Shown: positions 17,563 to 24,781 of the stretch, in pieces
How the letters are laid out: every line of letters begins with the position of its first letter
How positions within the stretch are numbered: position 1 is the first letter of the stretch
Position numbers and translations under genes: made by a program
DNA from: JALYYC01 sp039922495
GTDB taxonomy: Bacteria > Chloroflexota > Dormibacteria > CF-121
Assembly (NCBI GenBank): GCA_039922495.1
Contig: JBDTEO010000023.1
Span: forward strand, 3,299-67,298
Direction: 5' to 3'
DNA length: 64,000 nt
Notes under the pieces: generated by a model
What the model saw: only the letters and a program-made list of their open reading frames with translations
The model's database searches: none
Told to the model about the DNA's origin: nothing

Positions 17563-18012
17563 ATGGTGATCGTGCGGCTCGCTGTAATCGGACATCGCCG
17601 TCCGTTCTTATTGCTCCTCGCCGGATTCGCCGCCGTGTCGTTGCTACTCGTGCTGGGCGCCTCGGGCCGGATCGCTCAAGCGGTAGTGCTCCGGACCGTT
17701 AGCCCTGCGGATGTGCAGCGCTTTGGCATGTCCTTTAGTGAGCCTAGCCCCTGGGATCGTCAGCTGATTATGTCGCCGGCTTCGGCGCTTGCCATCGGGC
17801 AGCGGTCGAACCCCGAAATGGCTCCGGTCAAAGAAGAGATCCTGGCGCGTGCCCATTCCTCGTGGGGAAACCCGGGCTGCGTCTGCTGGGTTCTGGTCAA
17901 AGCGGGCGGCTCAACCGATCAGATGGGCCGTAGCAAACTCTTTGAGCTTGTTCTGGTCGACGCCCGCAGCGGCGCCGTGGTGTTTGCCGGCGGTAACATG
18001 TTCAGCCGGTAG
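17563..18012 (+). CDS. Single-pass membrane protein with small external domain
   Basis: A 149-residue protein: a short basic head, one transmembrane segment (about residues 14-45, FLLLLAGFAAVSLLLVLGASG) and an external domain of about 100 residues. The domain has two close cysteines (PGCVCW) and a terminal strand pair (FELVLVDARSGAVVFAGGN) resembling PepSY-like or NTF2-like folds. The start at ATG 17563 lies just after the terminator. No family recognised. Convergent with the arsR-like gene. Confidence 0.55.
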   Translation: MVIVRLAVIGHRRPFLLLLAGFAAVSLLLVLGASGRIAQAVVLRTVSPADVQRFGMSFSEPSPWDRQLIMSPASALAIGQRSNPEMAPVKEEILARAHSSWGNPGCVCWVLVKAGGSTDQMGRSKLFELVLVDARSGAVVFAGGNMFSR

Positions 18013-18029
18013 AGGAGCCCGAACCAGGC

Positions 18030-18347
18030 CTACCAGTCGCCTCGCAGCAAGCGCTTCGCTTCCGCGATCCGCTTCTCGTCGCGCCGGTAGAAGACCCACT
18101 GCTTGATCCTCTTGCCGCGGATCAAGCCGGCGCGGCTGAGGATGTGAAGATGCTCGCCGGCGGTCGGCTGGGCCACCTTGAGCTTGTCGGCGATGAAGAC
18201 GCTGCAGACGCCATCGCGGACCAGGTCGCCATCCTTCTGTTTGGGGAAGTGCGTGGTTGGATTCCGGAGCCAGGCGAGGATCAGGAGTCGTTTTTCGCTG
18301 GCGAGCGCGCGGACGATCCGAACGTCGAGCGTGGGACTGGCGATCAC
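18030..18347 (-). CDS. ArsR-family winged-helix regulator
   Basis: A 105-residue DNA-binding repressor. LDVRIVRALASEKRLLILAWL matches the first ArsR helices, CSVFIADKLKVAQPTAGEHL is the HTH with its recognition helix, and GLIRGKRIKQWVFYRRDEKR forms the wing. No pair of metal-binding Cys of the classical ArsR alpha-3 site is present; the only Cys is before the HTH. Metal sensing is therefore unlikely. The frame continues upstream, but the GTG at 18347 overlaps the ridA-like stop (GTGA) and gives the family length. It is the last gene of a phzF-ridA-arsR operon and probably regulates it. Confidence 0.8.
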   Translation of the reverse strand: MIASPTLDVRIVRALASEKRLLILAWLRNPTTHFPKQKDGDLVRDGVCSVFIADKLKVAQPTAGEHLHILSRAGLIRGKRIKQWVFYRRDEKRIAEAKRLLRGDW

Positions 18348-18700
18348 CGCGCCGGGCGCACCGCCCAGGCCTCGACCTCGACGTGAGCACCGAACGGCAA
18401 CGCGCTGACCGCGATCGCCGTCCTGGCTGGACGCGGCTCCGCGAAGAATTCCATCCAGGGCCCGTTGAGGGCCGGCCAATCGGCAATGTCGGTAAGGAAG
18501 ACGGTCGTCTTGACGATGTCCGACGGCGTCAAGCCCGCCTCTTCGAGCAGCCGACTGAGGTTCGCCAGACACTGGTGAAGCTCGGCGAGAAAGCCGCCGG
18601 GAATGAGTTTGCCGTCCTGTGTCGCGACCTGGCCCGAGAAGGCGACCAGGTCACCGAAGGCGCGATACCGGCTGTATGGCGCCGGAGGAGGGCTGCTCAT
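18344..18700 (-). CDS. RidA (YjgF/YER057c/UK114) family protein
   Basis: A 118-residue member of the RidA family, which hydrolyses reactive enamine/imine intermediates to ketones and ammonia as a homotrimer. The family features are AFSGQVATQDG near residue 20, DIVKTTVFLTDI near 61, and RPARTAIAVSALPFGAHVEV, with Arg93 at the position of the substrate carboxylate-binding Arg105 of E. coli RidA. That supports deaminase function rather than an Arg-less subgroup. It overlaps both neighbours by 4 nt, so it is tightly coupled to the PhzF-like gene. Confidence 0.85.
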   Translation of the reverse strand: MSSPPPAPYSRYRAFGDLVAFSGQVATQDGKLIPGGFLAELHQCLANLSRLLEEAGLTPSDIVKTTVFLTDIADWPALNGPWMEFFAEPRPARTAIAVSALPFGAHVEVEAWAVRPAR

Positions 18701-19608
18701 GCGCCATCTTTCGGGAGCGTCAGCTCCCCGCTGACCACCGGGACGACGGACCCACCGACCTCGATTCGGGTCGGGATGTCGCCGTCCTTGCCATAAGCAA
18801 GCTCGATATGGAGAAAGCTCTGCCGGCGCATCTTCGTCCCCTGCTCGCTCACCAGCGAAACCGTAGCAGCTCTCGGCACCAGACCGTATTTCACGGCGAA
18901 CGCGCCCAGCGGGCCGGTCGCCGAGCCCGTGGCGGCGTCCTCGTGGATCGCCAGCAGGTGCGGAGCGAACATTCGGCTGTAGAGTTTGCCCGGCCCATCG
19001 ACGGCGAACATGAAGACGGCCCGGGGCTCACGGCCCGCGAACACCCTCGTGAGACGGGAGGCTTCCGAGCTGGCGGCATCAACGGCTCCAGGATCGCGCA
19101 AAGCCACGAAGAGAAAGGGATTGCCCGTGCTCACCATCTGAAGCGGAATCTCCGGCGCGAGATCCGCCTCGGTCAGTCCAAGGGCTTGAGCAACCAACCG
19201 GCGATCATCGATGGTTTCGTCGAACGTCACCGTGGGATGGCTCATCCAGACAACCTCCCTTCCCCCGTCGCGCTGGATTCGAACGCCAACCGGCCCAACG
19301 CCTTCTTCCAACGTGAACCGGTCGGCGCCAGCGGCAATCAGACCTTCCTTCCAGAGCACCCACGCCGTGCCGACGGTTGGATGGCCGGCGAAGGGCAGTT
19401 CGGCAGCCGGTGTGAAGATGCGCACGCTGGCGGCATGGTCGAGTTGACTCGGCGGAAGGACGAAGGTGGTCTCGGAAAAGTTCATTTCCCGCGCCACTGA
19501 CTGCATCGTTTCGCCATTGATGCCCTCAGCGCCAAGCACCACCGCGAGTTGATTGCCGGCAAACGGGCGCTCGGTGAAGACATCGACGATCCGAATCGGG
19601 TATGTCAT
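18697..19608 (-). CDS. PhzF-family isomerase/epimerase
   Basis: A 303-residue protein of the PhzF/diaminopimelate-epimerase fold with two similar halves. The conserved opening (VDVFTERPFAGNQLAVVL), catalytic Glu46 in MNFSETTFVLPP, ELPFAGHPTVGTAWVL and the second-half DAATGSATGPLGAF are all present. Catalytic residues are intact and length is typical. No other phenazine genes are near, so it is probably a general PhzF-like isomerase acting on a small amino-acid-like substrate, in line with the coupled RidA protein. The ATG abuts a perfect 32-bp palindrome that overlaps a TAGGCT -10 box. Confidence 0.87.
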   Translation of the reverse strand: MTYPIRIVDVFTERPFAGNQLAVVLGAEGINGETMQSVAREMNFSETTFVLPPSQLDHAASVRIFTPAAELPFAGHPTVGTAWVLWKEGLIAAGADRFTLEEGVGPVGVRIQRDGGREVVWMSHPTVTFDETIDDRRLVAQALGLTEADLAPEIPLQMVSTGNPFLFVALRDPGAVDAASSEASRLTRVFAGREPRAVFMFAVDGPGKLYSRMFAPHLLAIHEDAATGSATGPLGAFAVKYGLVPRAATVSLVSEQGTKMRRQSFLHIELAYGKDGDIPTRIEVGGSVVPVVSGELTLPKDGA

Positions 19609-19640
19609 AACGGCAATTAGCCTAGAGGCTAATTGCCGTT
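19609..19640. promoter_or_regulatory. Perfect 32-bp palindrome at the phzF-like start, probable operator
   Basis: AACGGCAATTAGCCT (19609-19623) and its exact complement (19626-19640) are separated only by AG. The palindrome touches the ATG at 19608. On the minus strand its proximal half contains TAGGCT 10 nt before the ATG, so a bound protein would block this promoter. The ArsR-like protein encoded at the end of the operon is the natural candidate ligand (inference). Confidence 0.7.
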
Positions 19641-19651
19641 CCTGTCAAACC

Positions 19652-20110
19652 CTAGGTGTGAAGTAGGTTCTGGAAGAACTGGCGGTAGCGCTGCAAGGCG
19701 ACCCGGAGATCCTCCGTCGAGGCCGAGTCACCACGCGACCACTGCCCTTTAAGCTTGTGCCGCTCATCGGCAAACATCTTCGAGAGGTTCTGGATCACTT
19801 CCTCGACCAGCTTGTCGGCCTCCTCGACTGCTTTCTTGGGCTCATCGACAAAGGCCGCCTGGATGCTGACCCATTGCGCCGAATACCGCTCCATCTCCTG
19901 ACCGCCAATTAGGCCACCATTCGCGTGCGGGCTTGACCGTCGGTCCATCGTCGGGGACGGCGGGCGCTGCTCCGCCGACTGGAACTCCTGCCTGGGTTGC
20001 TGGTCCCGCTGGTCCCGCTGGTACTGCTGCTCCGCATGCGCTTGCTCGCGCGATGCGGTTGGGTCCTCCGTGGCAACCTGGCGCTCCTGGTTCGGGTTCT
20101 GGTCGTTCAT
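19652..20110 (-). CDS. Hypothetical protein with disordered Gln-rich head, paralog of the next gene
   Basis: A 152-residue protein. The first 60 residues are Gln/Arg/Glu-rich and probably disordered. The C-terminal 80 residues are helical (YSAQWVSIQAAFVDEPKKAV then STEDLRVALQRYRQFFQNLL). The same domain forms the C-terminus of the adjacent upstream gene. The start overlaps that gene's stop (ATGA). There is no membrane segment, so it may be the soluble partner of the membrane-anchored paralog. Function unknown. Confidence 0.65.
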   Translation of the reverse strand: MNDQNPNQERQVATEDPTASREQAHAEQQYQRDQRDQQPRQEFQSAEQRPPSPTMDRRSSPHANGGLIGGQEMERYSAQWVSIQAAFVDEPKKAVEEADKLVEEVIQNLSKMFADERHKLKGQWSRGDSASTEDLRVALQRYRQFFQNLLHT

Positions 20111-20712
20111 GACTGGCCTCCTTGTTGTCGCGGGCGCTCGCCACGCGATGCGGCCGCCTCGGATTCGCGAGTCGTCTCGCTCTTTCCGAGCAGATCGTCA
20201 AAGAGCGATCGATAGTGCGTCATCGCCAGCCGCAGATCCTCGGTGCTGGCGCGGTTCTCACGGTTGGCCATCGACATCTTGTGCGCCGTTCGGTAGTCCT
20301 CGACGACGCCGGGGTGATCGACTGACACATCGGATGACCGCTGCTCGAAGTTATCGGTCGGGTAGCCGCGCTCGCGCATCACCTGGGTGATCAGCTGATC
20401 CGCGCCACGCACCGCGTCGCTCGGCGCATCGACGAAGTCTGCCTGGACCTGATGCCACTCGCGGGCGTAGCGCTCCCGCAGGCCCGGATCCAGCGGCTTG
20501 ATTTCGAGCTGCTCGCGCCGCTTCTGGCGCGACTCGAGGTCCTTTTCGGCCTTCGTGCGATTGCCGGTTTCCTGCATCGTCCGCTCGTACTCGGGTCCGA
20601 ACCTGGACTTGAGACGCTGCGACCGTCCGCGGCGGACGATCATCGAGATCAGTGCGATCACCACGATCAGCACCACGACGGCGACGATCACCATCACGGT
20701 GGTTGAGTTCAT
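20107..20712 (-). CDS. Membrane-anchored hypothetical protein, paralog of the downstream gene
   Basis: A 201-residue protein. An N-terminal transmembrane helix (residues about 4-27, VMVIVAVVVLIVVIALISMI) is followed by a basic, charged coiled region (about 28-85). The helical domain shared with the next gene comes after it (YAREWHQVQADFVDAPSDAV then STEDLRLAMTHYRSLFDDLL). AAAGGAG upstream of the ATG at 20712 decides the start against the longer frame reaching 21045. The pair forms an operon with ATGA coupling. I do not recognise a named family. Confidence 0.7.
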   Translation of the reverse strand: MNSTTVMVIVAVVVLIVVIALISMIVRRGRSQRLKSRFGPEYERTMQETGNRTKAEKDLESRQKRREQLEIKPLDPGLRERYAREWHQVQADFVDAPSDAVRGADQLITQVMRERGYPTDNFEQRSSDVSVDHPGVVEDYRTAHKMSMANRENRASTEDLRLAMTHYRSLFDDLLGKSETTRESEAAASRGERPRQQGGQS

Positions 20713-20968
20713 GAGCCGCTCCTTTCCCCCGATTGCGGTCTGATGCCTGACGTCGACAATATCGCATTTGACCCCGCGTCGGCTATCAGGTCGGGGGCGA
20801 AACCAGGCGCCATAGCGGCGGCCGTGGTGGTGGGCTTCCAACCGATTCCCGCTGCGGCCGACTCGCATCCGGTGACGCGTGCTCGTGTCCACTACAAGAT
20901 AAGTTTGGGCCGTGGGATCGCTTCGCCATCGGGGCGGTCGAAGTGCGACTGTCACCGGCCGGTCACAA

Positions 20969-20974
20969 TAGGCT
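20969..20974 (+). promoter_or_regulatory. -10 box TAGGCT, leaderless start
   Basis: TAGGCT then 6 nt and the ATG at 20981. The same hexamer precedes the phzF-like gene and lies near 10390 and 23581. Confidence 0.55.
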
Positions 20975-20980
20975 AAGGAC

Positions 20981-21649
20981 ATGGATCGCTTTACCGGCTG
21001 GCCGAAGCCGGCCCTGACGTTCCTGAAAGGGTTGCACAGGGACAACTCGAAGGCGTACTTCGAGGCACACCGCGAGGTCTACGAGACCGCCTGCAAGGAA
21101 CCGATGCTGGCCCTGATCGCGGAACTCGAGCAGCAGCTCGGTTCCGAGTGGGAGGGCAAGATGTTCCGCATCAACCGCGACCTCCGCTTCTCCAAGGACA
21201 AGCGGCCCTATAAGGAGACGGTTTCAGCGGTCTTCACCTCGAGTAAGCACGCGACCGGCCATTATCTGCAGCTGTCGCATGACGCGCTTTACATCGGCAC
21301 CGGCGGCCACGAGATGCCGCCCGACCAGCTCGCTCGCTACCGGGACGCGGTCGCGGGCAAGCCGGGGGAGAAGCTGGCGCAGATTTTCGCGGCCTTGCAC
21401 AAGAAGGGCTACGACAGCAGCGAGCCGATCCTGAAGCGGGTTCCCGGCGGCTATCCGTCGGACCATCCACGGGCAGAGCTGCTGCGGGCCGGCTCGGCCT
21501 GGGTCAATCGCACCTTCAAACCGGCGCCGTGGTTCCACACACCACAGGCTCTGACCCGGATTCGCGAGGCCTGGCAGGACGCCGGTCCGTTGAGCACATG
21601 GCTCGACACCCACGTCAAGCCATCGTCCGAGCCGCGGAGGCATCGCTGA
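20981..21649 (+). CDS. DUF2461 / TIGR02453 family protein
   Basis: A 222-residue cytoplasmic protein with the family landmarks: ALTFLKGLHRDNSKAYFEAH at the start, MFRINRDLRFSKDKRPYKE in the middle, then HYLQLSHDALYIGTGGHEMP and a late LKRVPGGYPSDHP. Full length for the family. The biochemical role of DUF2461 is not known. The ATG has a TAGGCT box 6 nt ahead. The next gene probably starts within its 3' end. Confidence 0.88.
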   Translation: MDRFTGWPKPALTFLKGLHRDNSKAYFEAHREVYETACKEPMLALIAELEQQLGSEWEGKMFRINRDLRFSKDKRPYKETVSAVFTSSKHATGHYLQLSHDALYIGTGGHEMPPDQLARYRDAVAGKPGEKLAQIFAALHKKGYDSSEPILKRVPGGYPSDHPRAELLRAGSAWVNRTFKPAPWFHTPQALTRIREAWQDAGPLSTWLDTHVKPSSEPRRHR

Positions 21650-22740
21650 GCACGTCGCGTTCGCTGGCCGCCGCCGAACCCTTCATCACCCCGGTCGCGG
21701 TCGTCGACGAGGTGGTGATGGAGCGCAACCTGGCCCGGATGGCGAAGCTCGCCGCTGATCGTCAGGTGCGGCTGCGGCCGCATGCGAAGACCCACAAGAG
21801 CAGCGAGGTTGCACGGCGCCAGATGGCCCACGGCGCGGTCGGCCTGACCGCCGCGACCATGACCGAGGCGGAAACCTTTGCCGGTGCCGGGGTCGACGAC
21901 CTGCTGATCGCGCATCCCCCCGTCGGGGAAGTCAAGCTGCGACGGCTCGCGGCCCTCGCCGATCGGGTCCGCCGGCTCGCCGTATCGCTGGATGCGGTCG
22001 AGGTTGCGCAAGCGCTGCCGGCGCGGGTCGAGGTCTTCTGGGAGATCGATCCGGGTCAGCACCGGGTCGGGACCACCCCGGGCGCCGCGACTGTGGCGGC
22101 GGTCAAACGTCTGGTCGAGGCGATCGGGCCGGAACGGTTTCGCGGCTTGATCACGCACGCCGGCCACTCCTATGGCGCAACTGATCAAGCCGGTCGCCAG
22201 CGCGCGGCCGACCAGGAAACCGAGGGCGTCCTCTCGACCGCCGCCCTGCTGAAGGATGCTGGCATCGTGGTGCGGGAGATCAGCATCGGGTCGACCCCAA
22301 CGGCCGGGTTATCGCTGCGCCCGGGCATCACCGAAATGCGGCCCGGCACCTACGTCTATGGCGACGCCAACCAGGCCACGCTCGGCAGTCAGCGGCTCGA
22401 GGACTGCGCGCTGGTGGTGGTCGCCACAGTCGTGTCGACGCCGGCACCGGACCGCGCGGTGATCGATGCCGGGTCGAAGACCCTCTCCGCGGACCTTCGG
22501 GTCTCCGGCCTCGACAGCTGGGGTATCGTGCTCGATCATCCGACGCTCAAGGTGGCTCGCCTGAGCGAGGAGCATGCCGTGTTGACCGCAGAGGGCGAGA
22601 CCGGCCTCCGGATCGGCGATCGGCTGGCGATCCTTCCGACGCATGCCTGCACCACTGTCAACCTCAACCCCGCCATGCTGATCGCATCTGCAGACGGCGG
22701 TAGCCGCTGGCAACCCGTCGACGCCCGGGGCTGGCAATAG
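21598..22740 (+). CDS. D-threonine aldolase / D-serine dehydratase-like PLP enzyme
   Basis: A 380-residue fold-type III PLP enzyme (alanine-racemase N-terminal barrel plus a D-ser_dehydrat C-terminal domain). The PLP lysine is Lys64 in RPHAKTHKSSEVA. ITHAGHSYG and ISIGSTPTA bind the cofactor phosphate. The C-terminal LPTHACTTVNL supplies the His and Cys metal ligands typical of this family, which cleaves or dehydrates D-3-hydroxy amino acids with a divalent metal. The ATG at 21598 overlaps the DUF2461 gene by 52 nt; a start near 21646 is also possible. The following gene starts 3 nt after its stop. Confidence 0.82.
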   Translation: MARHPRQAIVRAAEASLSTSRSLAAAEPFITPVAVVDEVVMERNLARMAKLAADRQVRLRPHAKTHKSSEVARRQMAHGAVGLTAATMTEAETFAGAGVDDLLIAHPPVGEVKLRRLAALADRVRRLAVSLDAVEVAQALPARVEVFWEIDPGQHRVGTTPGAATVAAVKRLVEAIGPERFRGLITHAGHSYGATDQAGRQRAADQETEGVLSTAALLKDAGIVVREISIGSTPTAGLSLRPGITEMRPGTYVYGDANQATLGSQRLEDCALVVVATVVSTPAPDRAVIDAGSKTLSADLRVSGLDSWGIVLDHPTLKVARLSEEHAVLTAEGETGLRIGDRLAILPTHACTTVNLNPAMLIASADGGSRWQPVDARGWQ

Positions 22741-22743
22741 ACG

Positions 22744-23367
22744 ATGACGGACGTCTATATCGAGGCGGGGAGCAAGCGCGTCTTCGCTTCCGCGGTGGAC
22801 TGGCCGGGCTGGTCACGGTCGGGAAAGACTGAAGAGGCGGCGCTCGAGGCGCTGGCAGCGTCGGCGGCTCGATATGCCGTAATCGCCAAGCAGGCGGGGA
22901 TTCCCTTCAACGCGAAGACGGCGGCGACCTTCAAGCTAGTGGAGCGTCTGCCCGGTACCGTAAGCACGGACTTCGGCGTGCCGGAGGCGATCAGGAAAGG
23001 CGACCACGCGCCAGTGACCGGCAAGGACGCGAAGCGCAACGCCGATCTGCTGGCGGCCGCGTGGGCCGTCTTCGACGGCGCCGTCGCAAGGGCGCCCGCG
23101 TCGTTACGCAAAGGGCCGCGCGGTGGCGGGCGCGACCGCGATCAGATCGCCGAGCACGTTGTCGGCGCGGAAGATATGTATGCGCGAAAGATTGGCCTGC
23201 GGATCAAGGACCCGCAGGAGCGGCGTACCGCCATCCTCGACGCCAACCGCACGGGGTCGGCCGCGATTCCGGAGAAGGGCTGGCCCATCCGGTACGCGGT
23301 CCGGCGCATCGCCTGGCACGTCATCGACCACGCCTGGGAGATCGAGGATCGGCGCAATCCTGACTGA
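22744..23367 (+). CDS. HicB-like head fused to a DinB-like domain
   Basis: A 207-residue protein. The first 50 residues (ASAVDWPGWSRSGKTEEAALEAL) resemble the HicB antitoxin-like strand-helix unit that normally reads DLPGC-x-GDT-x-EEA. The rest is a helical DinB-like domain ending in RRIAWHVIDHAWEIEDR, where the His residues would complete the metal site. This composite form occurs in Actinobacteria and Chloroflexota as a hypothetical protein. It is cotranscribed with the PLP enzyme. Function unknown. A 19-codon copy of its C-terminal tail lies at 24702. Confidence 0.6.
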   Translation: MTDVYIEAGSKRVFASAVDWPGWSRSGKTEEAALEALAASAARYAVIAKQAGIPFNAKTAATFKLVERLPGTVSTDFGVPEAIRKGDHAPVTGKDAKRNADLLAAAWAVFDGAVARAPASLRKGPRGGGRDRDQIAEHVVGAEDMYARKIGLRIKDPQERRTAILDANRTGSAAIPEKGWPIRYAVRRIAWHVIDHAWEIEDRRNPD

Positions 23368-23470
23368 TACCGGCCCCCTCATCGCTCGCATCGATCGCGT
23401 CTTCACCCTCGATTCCGATTTTTGTGTCTATCGAACGTGTCGACAGCGGATCTTCCAGATAGTGCCGTGA
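23357..23470 (+). pseudogene. Internally deleted PIN-domain (VapC-like) toxin remnant
   Basis: In one frame, ILTDTGPLIARID (the first strand and helix of a PIN nuclease with its first catalytic Asp) is joined directly to RVFTLDSDFCVYR and FQIVP, the last strand and C-terminus of PIN proteins. About 90-100 central residues, including the other acidic residues, are missing. It overlaps the end of the DinB-like gene by 11 nt. No antitoxin gene is adjacent. The rest of the gap to 23610 shows nothing recognisable. Confidence 0.65.
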
Positions 23471-23610
23471 CGCGCTTCCGCCCAGTGCCGTAACGTAACG
23501 GAACAGCGCGACTCGACGGCAGGAATCACGCACCCTGACGGCCTTGCCGTTGCAAGTCGCCTGTATTCCCCAAATCCCTAGGCTTGTGATTCGCGCCGCG
23601 TTCCACCGAC

Positions 23611-24675
23611 ATGAGCCTCAAAAAGTTTTGGGGCCCGGTCCTCGCCATTCTTTTACTTGCGACGATCGCCGGTGGCGGCGGATCGTTGTTGGGCGCGTCG
23701 GCCGCAGCCCCGCCAACATTAGCGAGCGCCGCGACCTACGCGGTTATCGCCTCGAGCACGATCACCAACACGGGCCCGACCGTGCTGACTGGCGACCTCG
23801 GCTTGAGCCCTGGGACGGCCGTGACCGGATTCCCACTCGGGACGGTCCTTGGGACGCCACACATTGCCGACGCCGCGGCCGCGCAGGCCCAGATCGACGT
23901 GGGGATTGCCTATGACAATGCGGCCGCCCAAACGCCGTTTACCGACTTAACCGGCGCGGATCTCGGCGGCCTCACGCTCACTCCTGGCGTCTACCACTTC
24001 TCATCGTCGGTCGGGATTACAGGCACGCTCACGTTGGACGGCCAGGGAACGGTCAATCCGATCTTCATCTTCCAGATCGGCAGCACCTTGATCACTGCGA
24101 GCAATGCAGCGGTTGTCCTCATCAATGGAGCAGTCGGCTGTGGGATCTTTTGGCAGGTCGGAAGTTCCGCGACCCTGGGGACCGGCACCACCCTGCAGGG
24201 GAACATCATGGCGCTGGCCAGCATCACGATGACGACCGGCTCGAGCATCGTGTCCGGATCCGCTTCGGCGAGGAACGGCGCGGTGACCTTGGACACCAAC
24301 AGCATCACCGCCGCCGGCGACTGTGTCGCCCCCGTTCCGACGCCGACCCCGACGCCGACGCCCACGCCCACACCCACGCCCACCCCGACGCCGACGCCCA
24401 CGCCCACCCCGACGCCGACGCCGACCCCAACGCCGACCCCAACCCCGACGCCGACGCCCACCCCACTTCTTGTACTGGCGACTCCATCCGCCGATCCAGC
24501 GCCAGCGCCTGGTCCGAGTGCGCCGCGAGTCCTTGGCGCACCAAATGGCGGCGGCGGGCCGCCGCTAAACGACGAGGCCGAAACGAGCGCTCGACGGGAG
24601 ATCCTGCTGGGACTCGCGGGAAGCCTGCTCGGCCTGGTGATCTTCGCGGTGGGTAAACGGCGCTTCCTCCGCTGA
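23611..24675 (+). CDS. Secreted ice-binding-like protein (DUF3494) with Pro-Thr linker and C-terminal anchor
   Basis: A 354-residue exported protein. A signal peptide (about residues 1-32) is followed by a DUF3494 beta-solenoid of about 200 residues. Its markers are YAVIASSTITNTGPTVLTGD, LTPGVYHFSSSVGITGTLTL, PIFIFQIGSTLITASNA, IFWQVGSSATLGTGT and SSIVSGSASARNGAVTLDTN. About 21 Pro-Thr repeats then form a rigid linker to a C-terminal transmembrane helix with a basic tail (VGKRRFLR), so the domain is displayed at the surface. Many such proteins bind ice, but others act in adhesion. A TAGGCT box at 23581 may be the promoter. Confidence 0.85.
   Translation: MSLKKFWGPVLAILLLATIAGGGGSLLGASAAAPPTLASAATYAVIASSTITNTGPTVLTGDLGLSPGTAVTGFPLGTVLGTPHIADAAAAQAQIDVGIAYDNAAAQTPFTDLTGADLGGLTLTPGVYHFSSSVGITGTLTLDGQGTVNPIFIFQIGSTLITASNAAVVLINGAVGCGIFWQVGSSATLGTGTTLQGNIMALASITMTTGSSIVSGSASARNGAVTLDTNSITAAGDCVAPVPTPTPTPTPTPTPTPTPTPTPTPTPTPTPTPTPTPTPTPTPTPLLVLATPSADPAPAPGPSAPRVLGAPNGGGGPPLNDEAETSARREILLGLAGSLLGLVIFAVGKRRFLR
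24336..24466 (+). repeat. Coding tandem repeat for Pro-Thr dipeptides
   Basis: About 21 tandem copies of a 6-bp unit (CCG/CCC ACG/ACC combinations) within the ice-binding-like gene. Third-base variation between units shows it is an old or selected array, yet it remains a likely site of length change by slippage. Confidence 0.85.
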
Positions 24676-24701
24676 CCACCGCTTCTTCTTAGGGCGTGAC
24701 C

Positions 24702-24761
24702 ATGCGACCGGCCTGGCACGGCATCGACCACGCGTGGGAGATTGCGGACCGAAGAGAGTAG
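24702..24761 (+). pseudogene. C-terminal fragment of a DinB-like gene
   Basis: A 19-codon frame reading AWHGIDHAWEIADRRE. It closely matches the C-terminus of the HicB/DinB-like protein encoded 1.3 kb upstream (AWHVIDHAWEIEDRR). The rest of the gene is absent. It shows that a second copy once lay here, before the CoA-transferase gene. Confidence 0.6.
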
Positions 24762-24769
24762 CGACGGCC

Positions 24770-24775
24770 TACCAT
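24770..24775 (+). promoter_or_regulatory. -10 box TACCAT, leaderless start
   Basis: TACCAT then 6 nt and the GTG at 24782. It would drive the CoA-transferase/CitE/acyl-CoA dehydrogenase/MaoC operon. Confidence 0.5.
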
Positions 24776-24781
24776 TCGGAT

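Noticed and set aside
18697..19608. Phenazine biosynthesis
   Set aside because: A single PhzF-family protein without phzA/B/D/E/G neighbours does not indicate phenazine production.
20743..20976. A 77-codon plus-strand frame between the divergent coiled-protein and DUF2461 genes
   Set aside because: No ribosome site, no recognisable sequence, and it ends at the -10 box of the DUF2461 gene; treated as promoter region.
24336..24466. Short tandem repeats resembling a repeat array
   Set aside because: Units are 6 bp, in frame and encode Pro-Thr; there are no spacers or cas genes, so it is not CRISPR.
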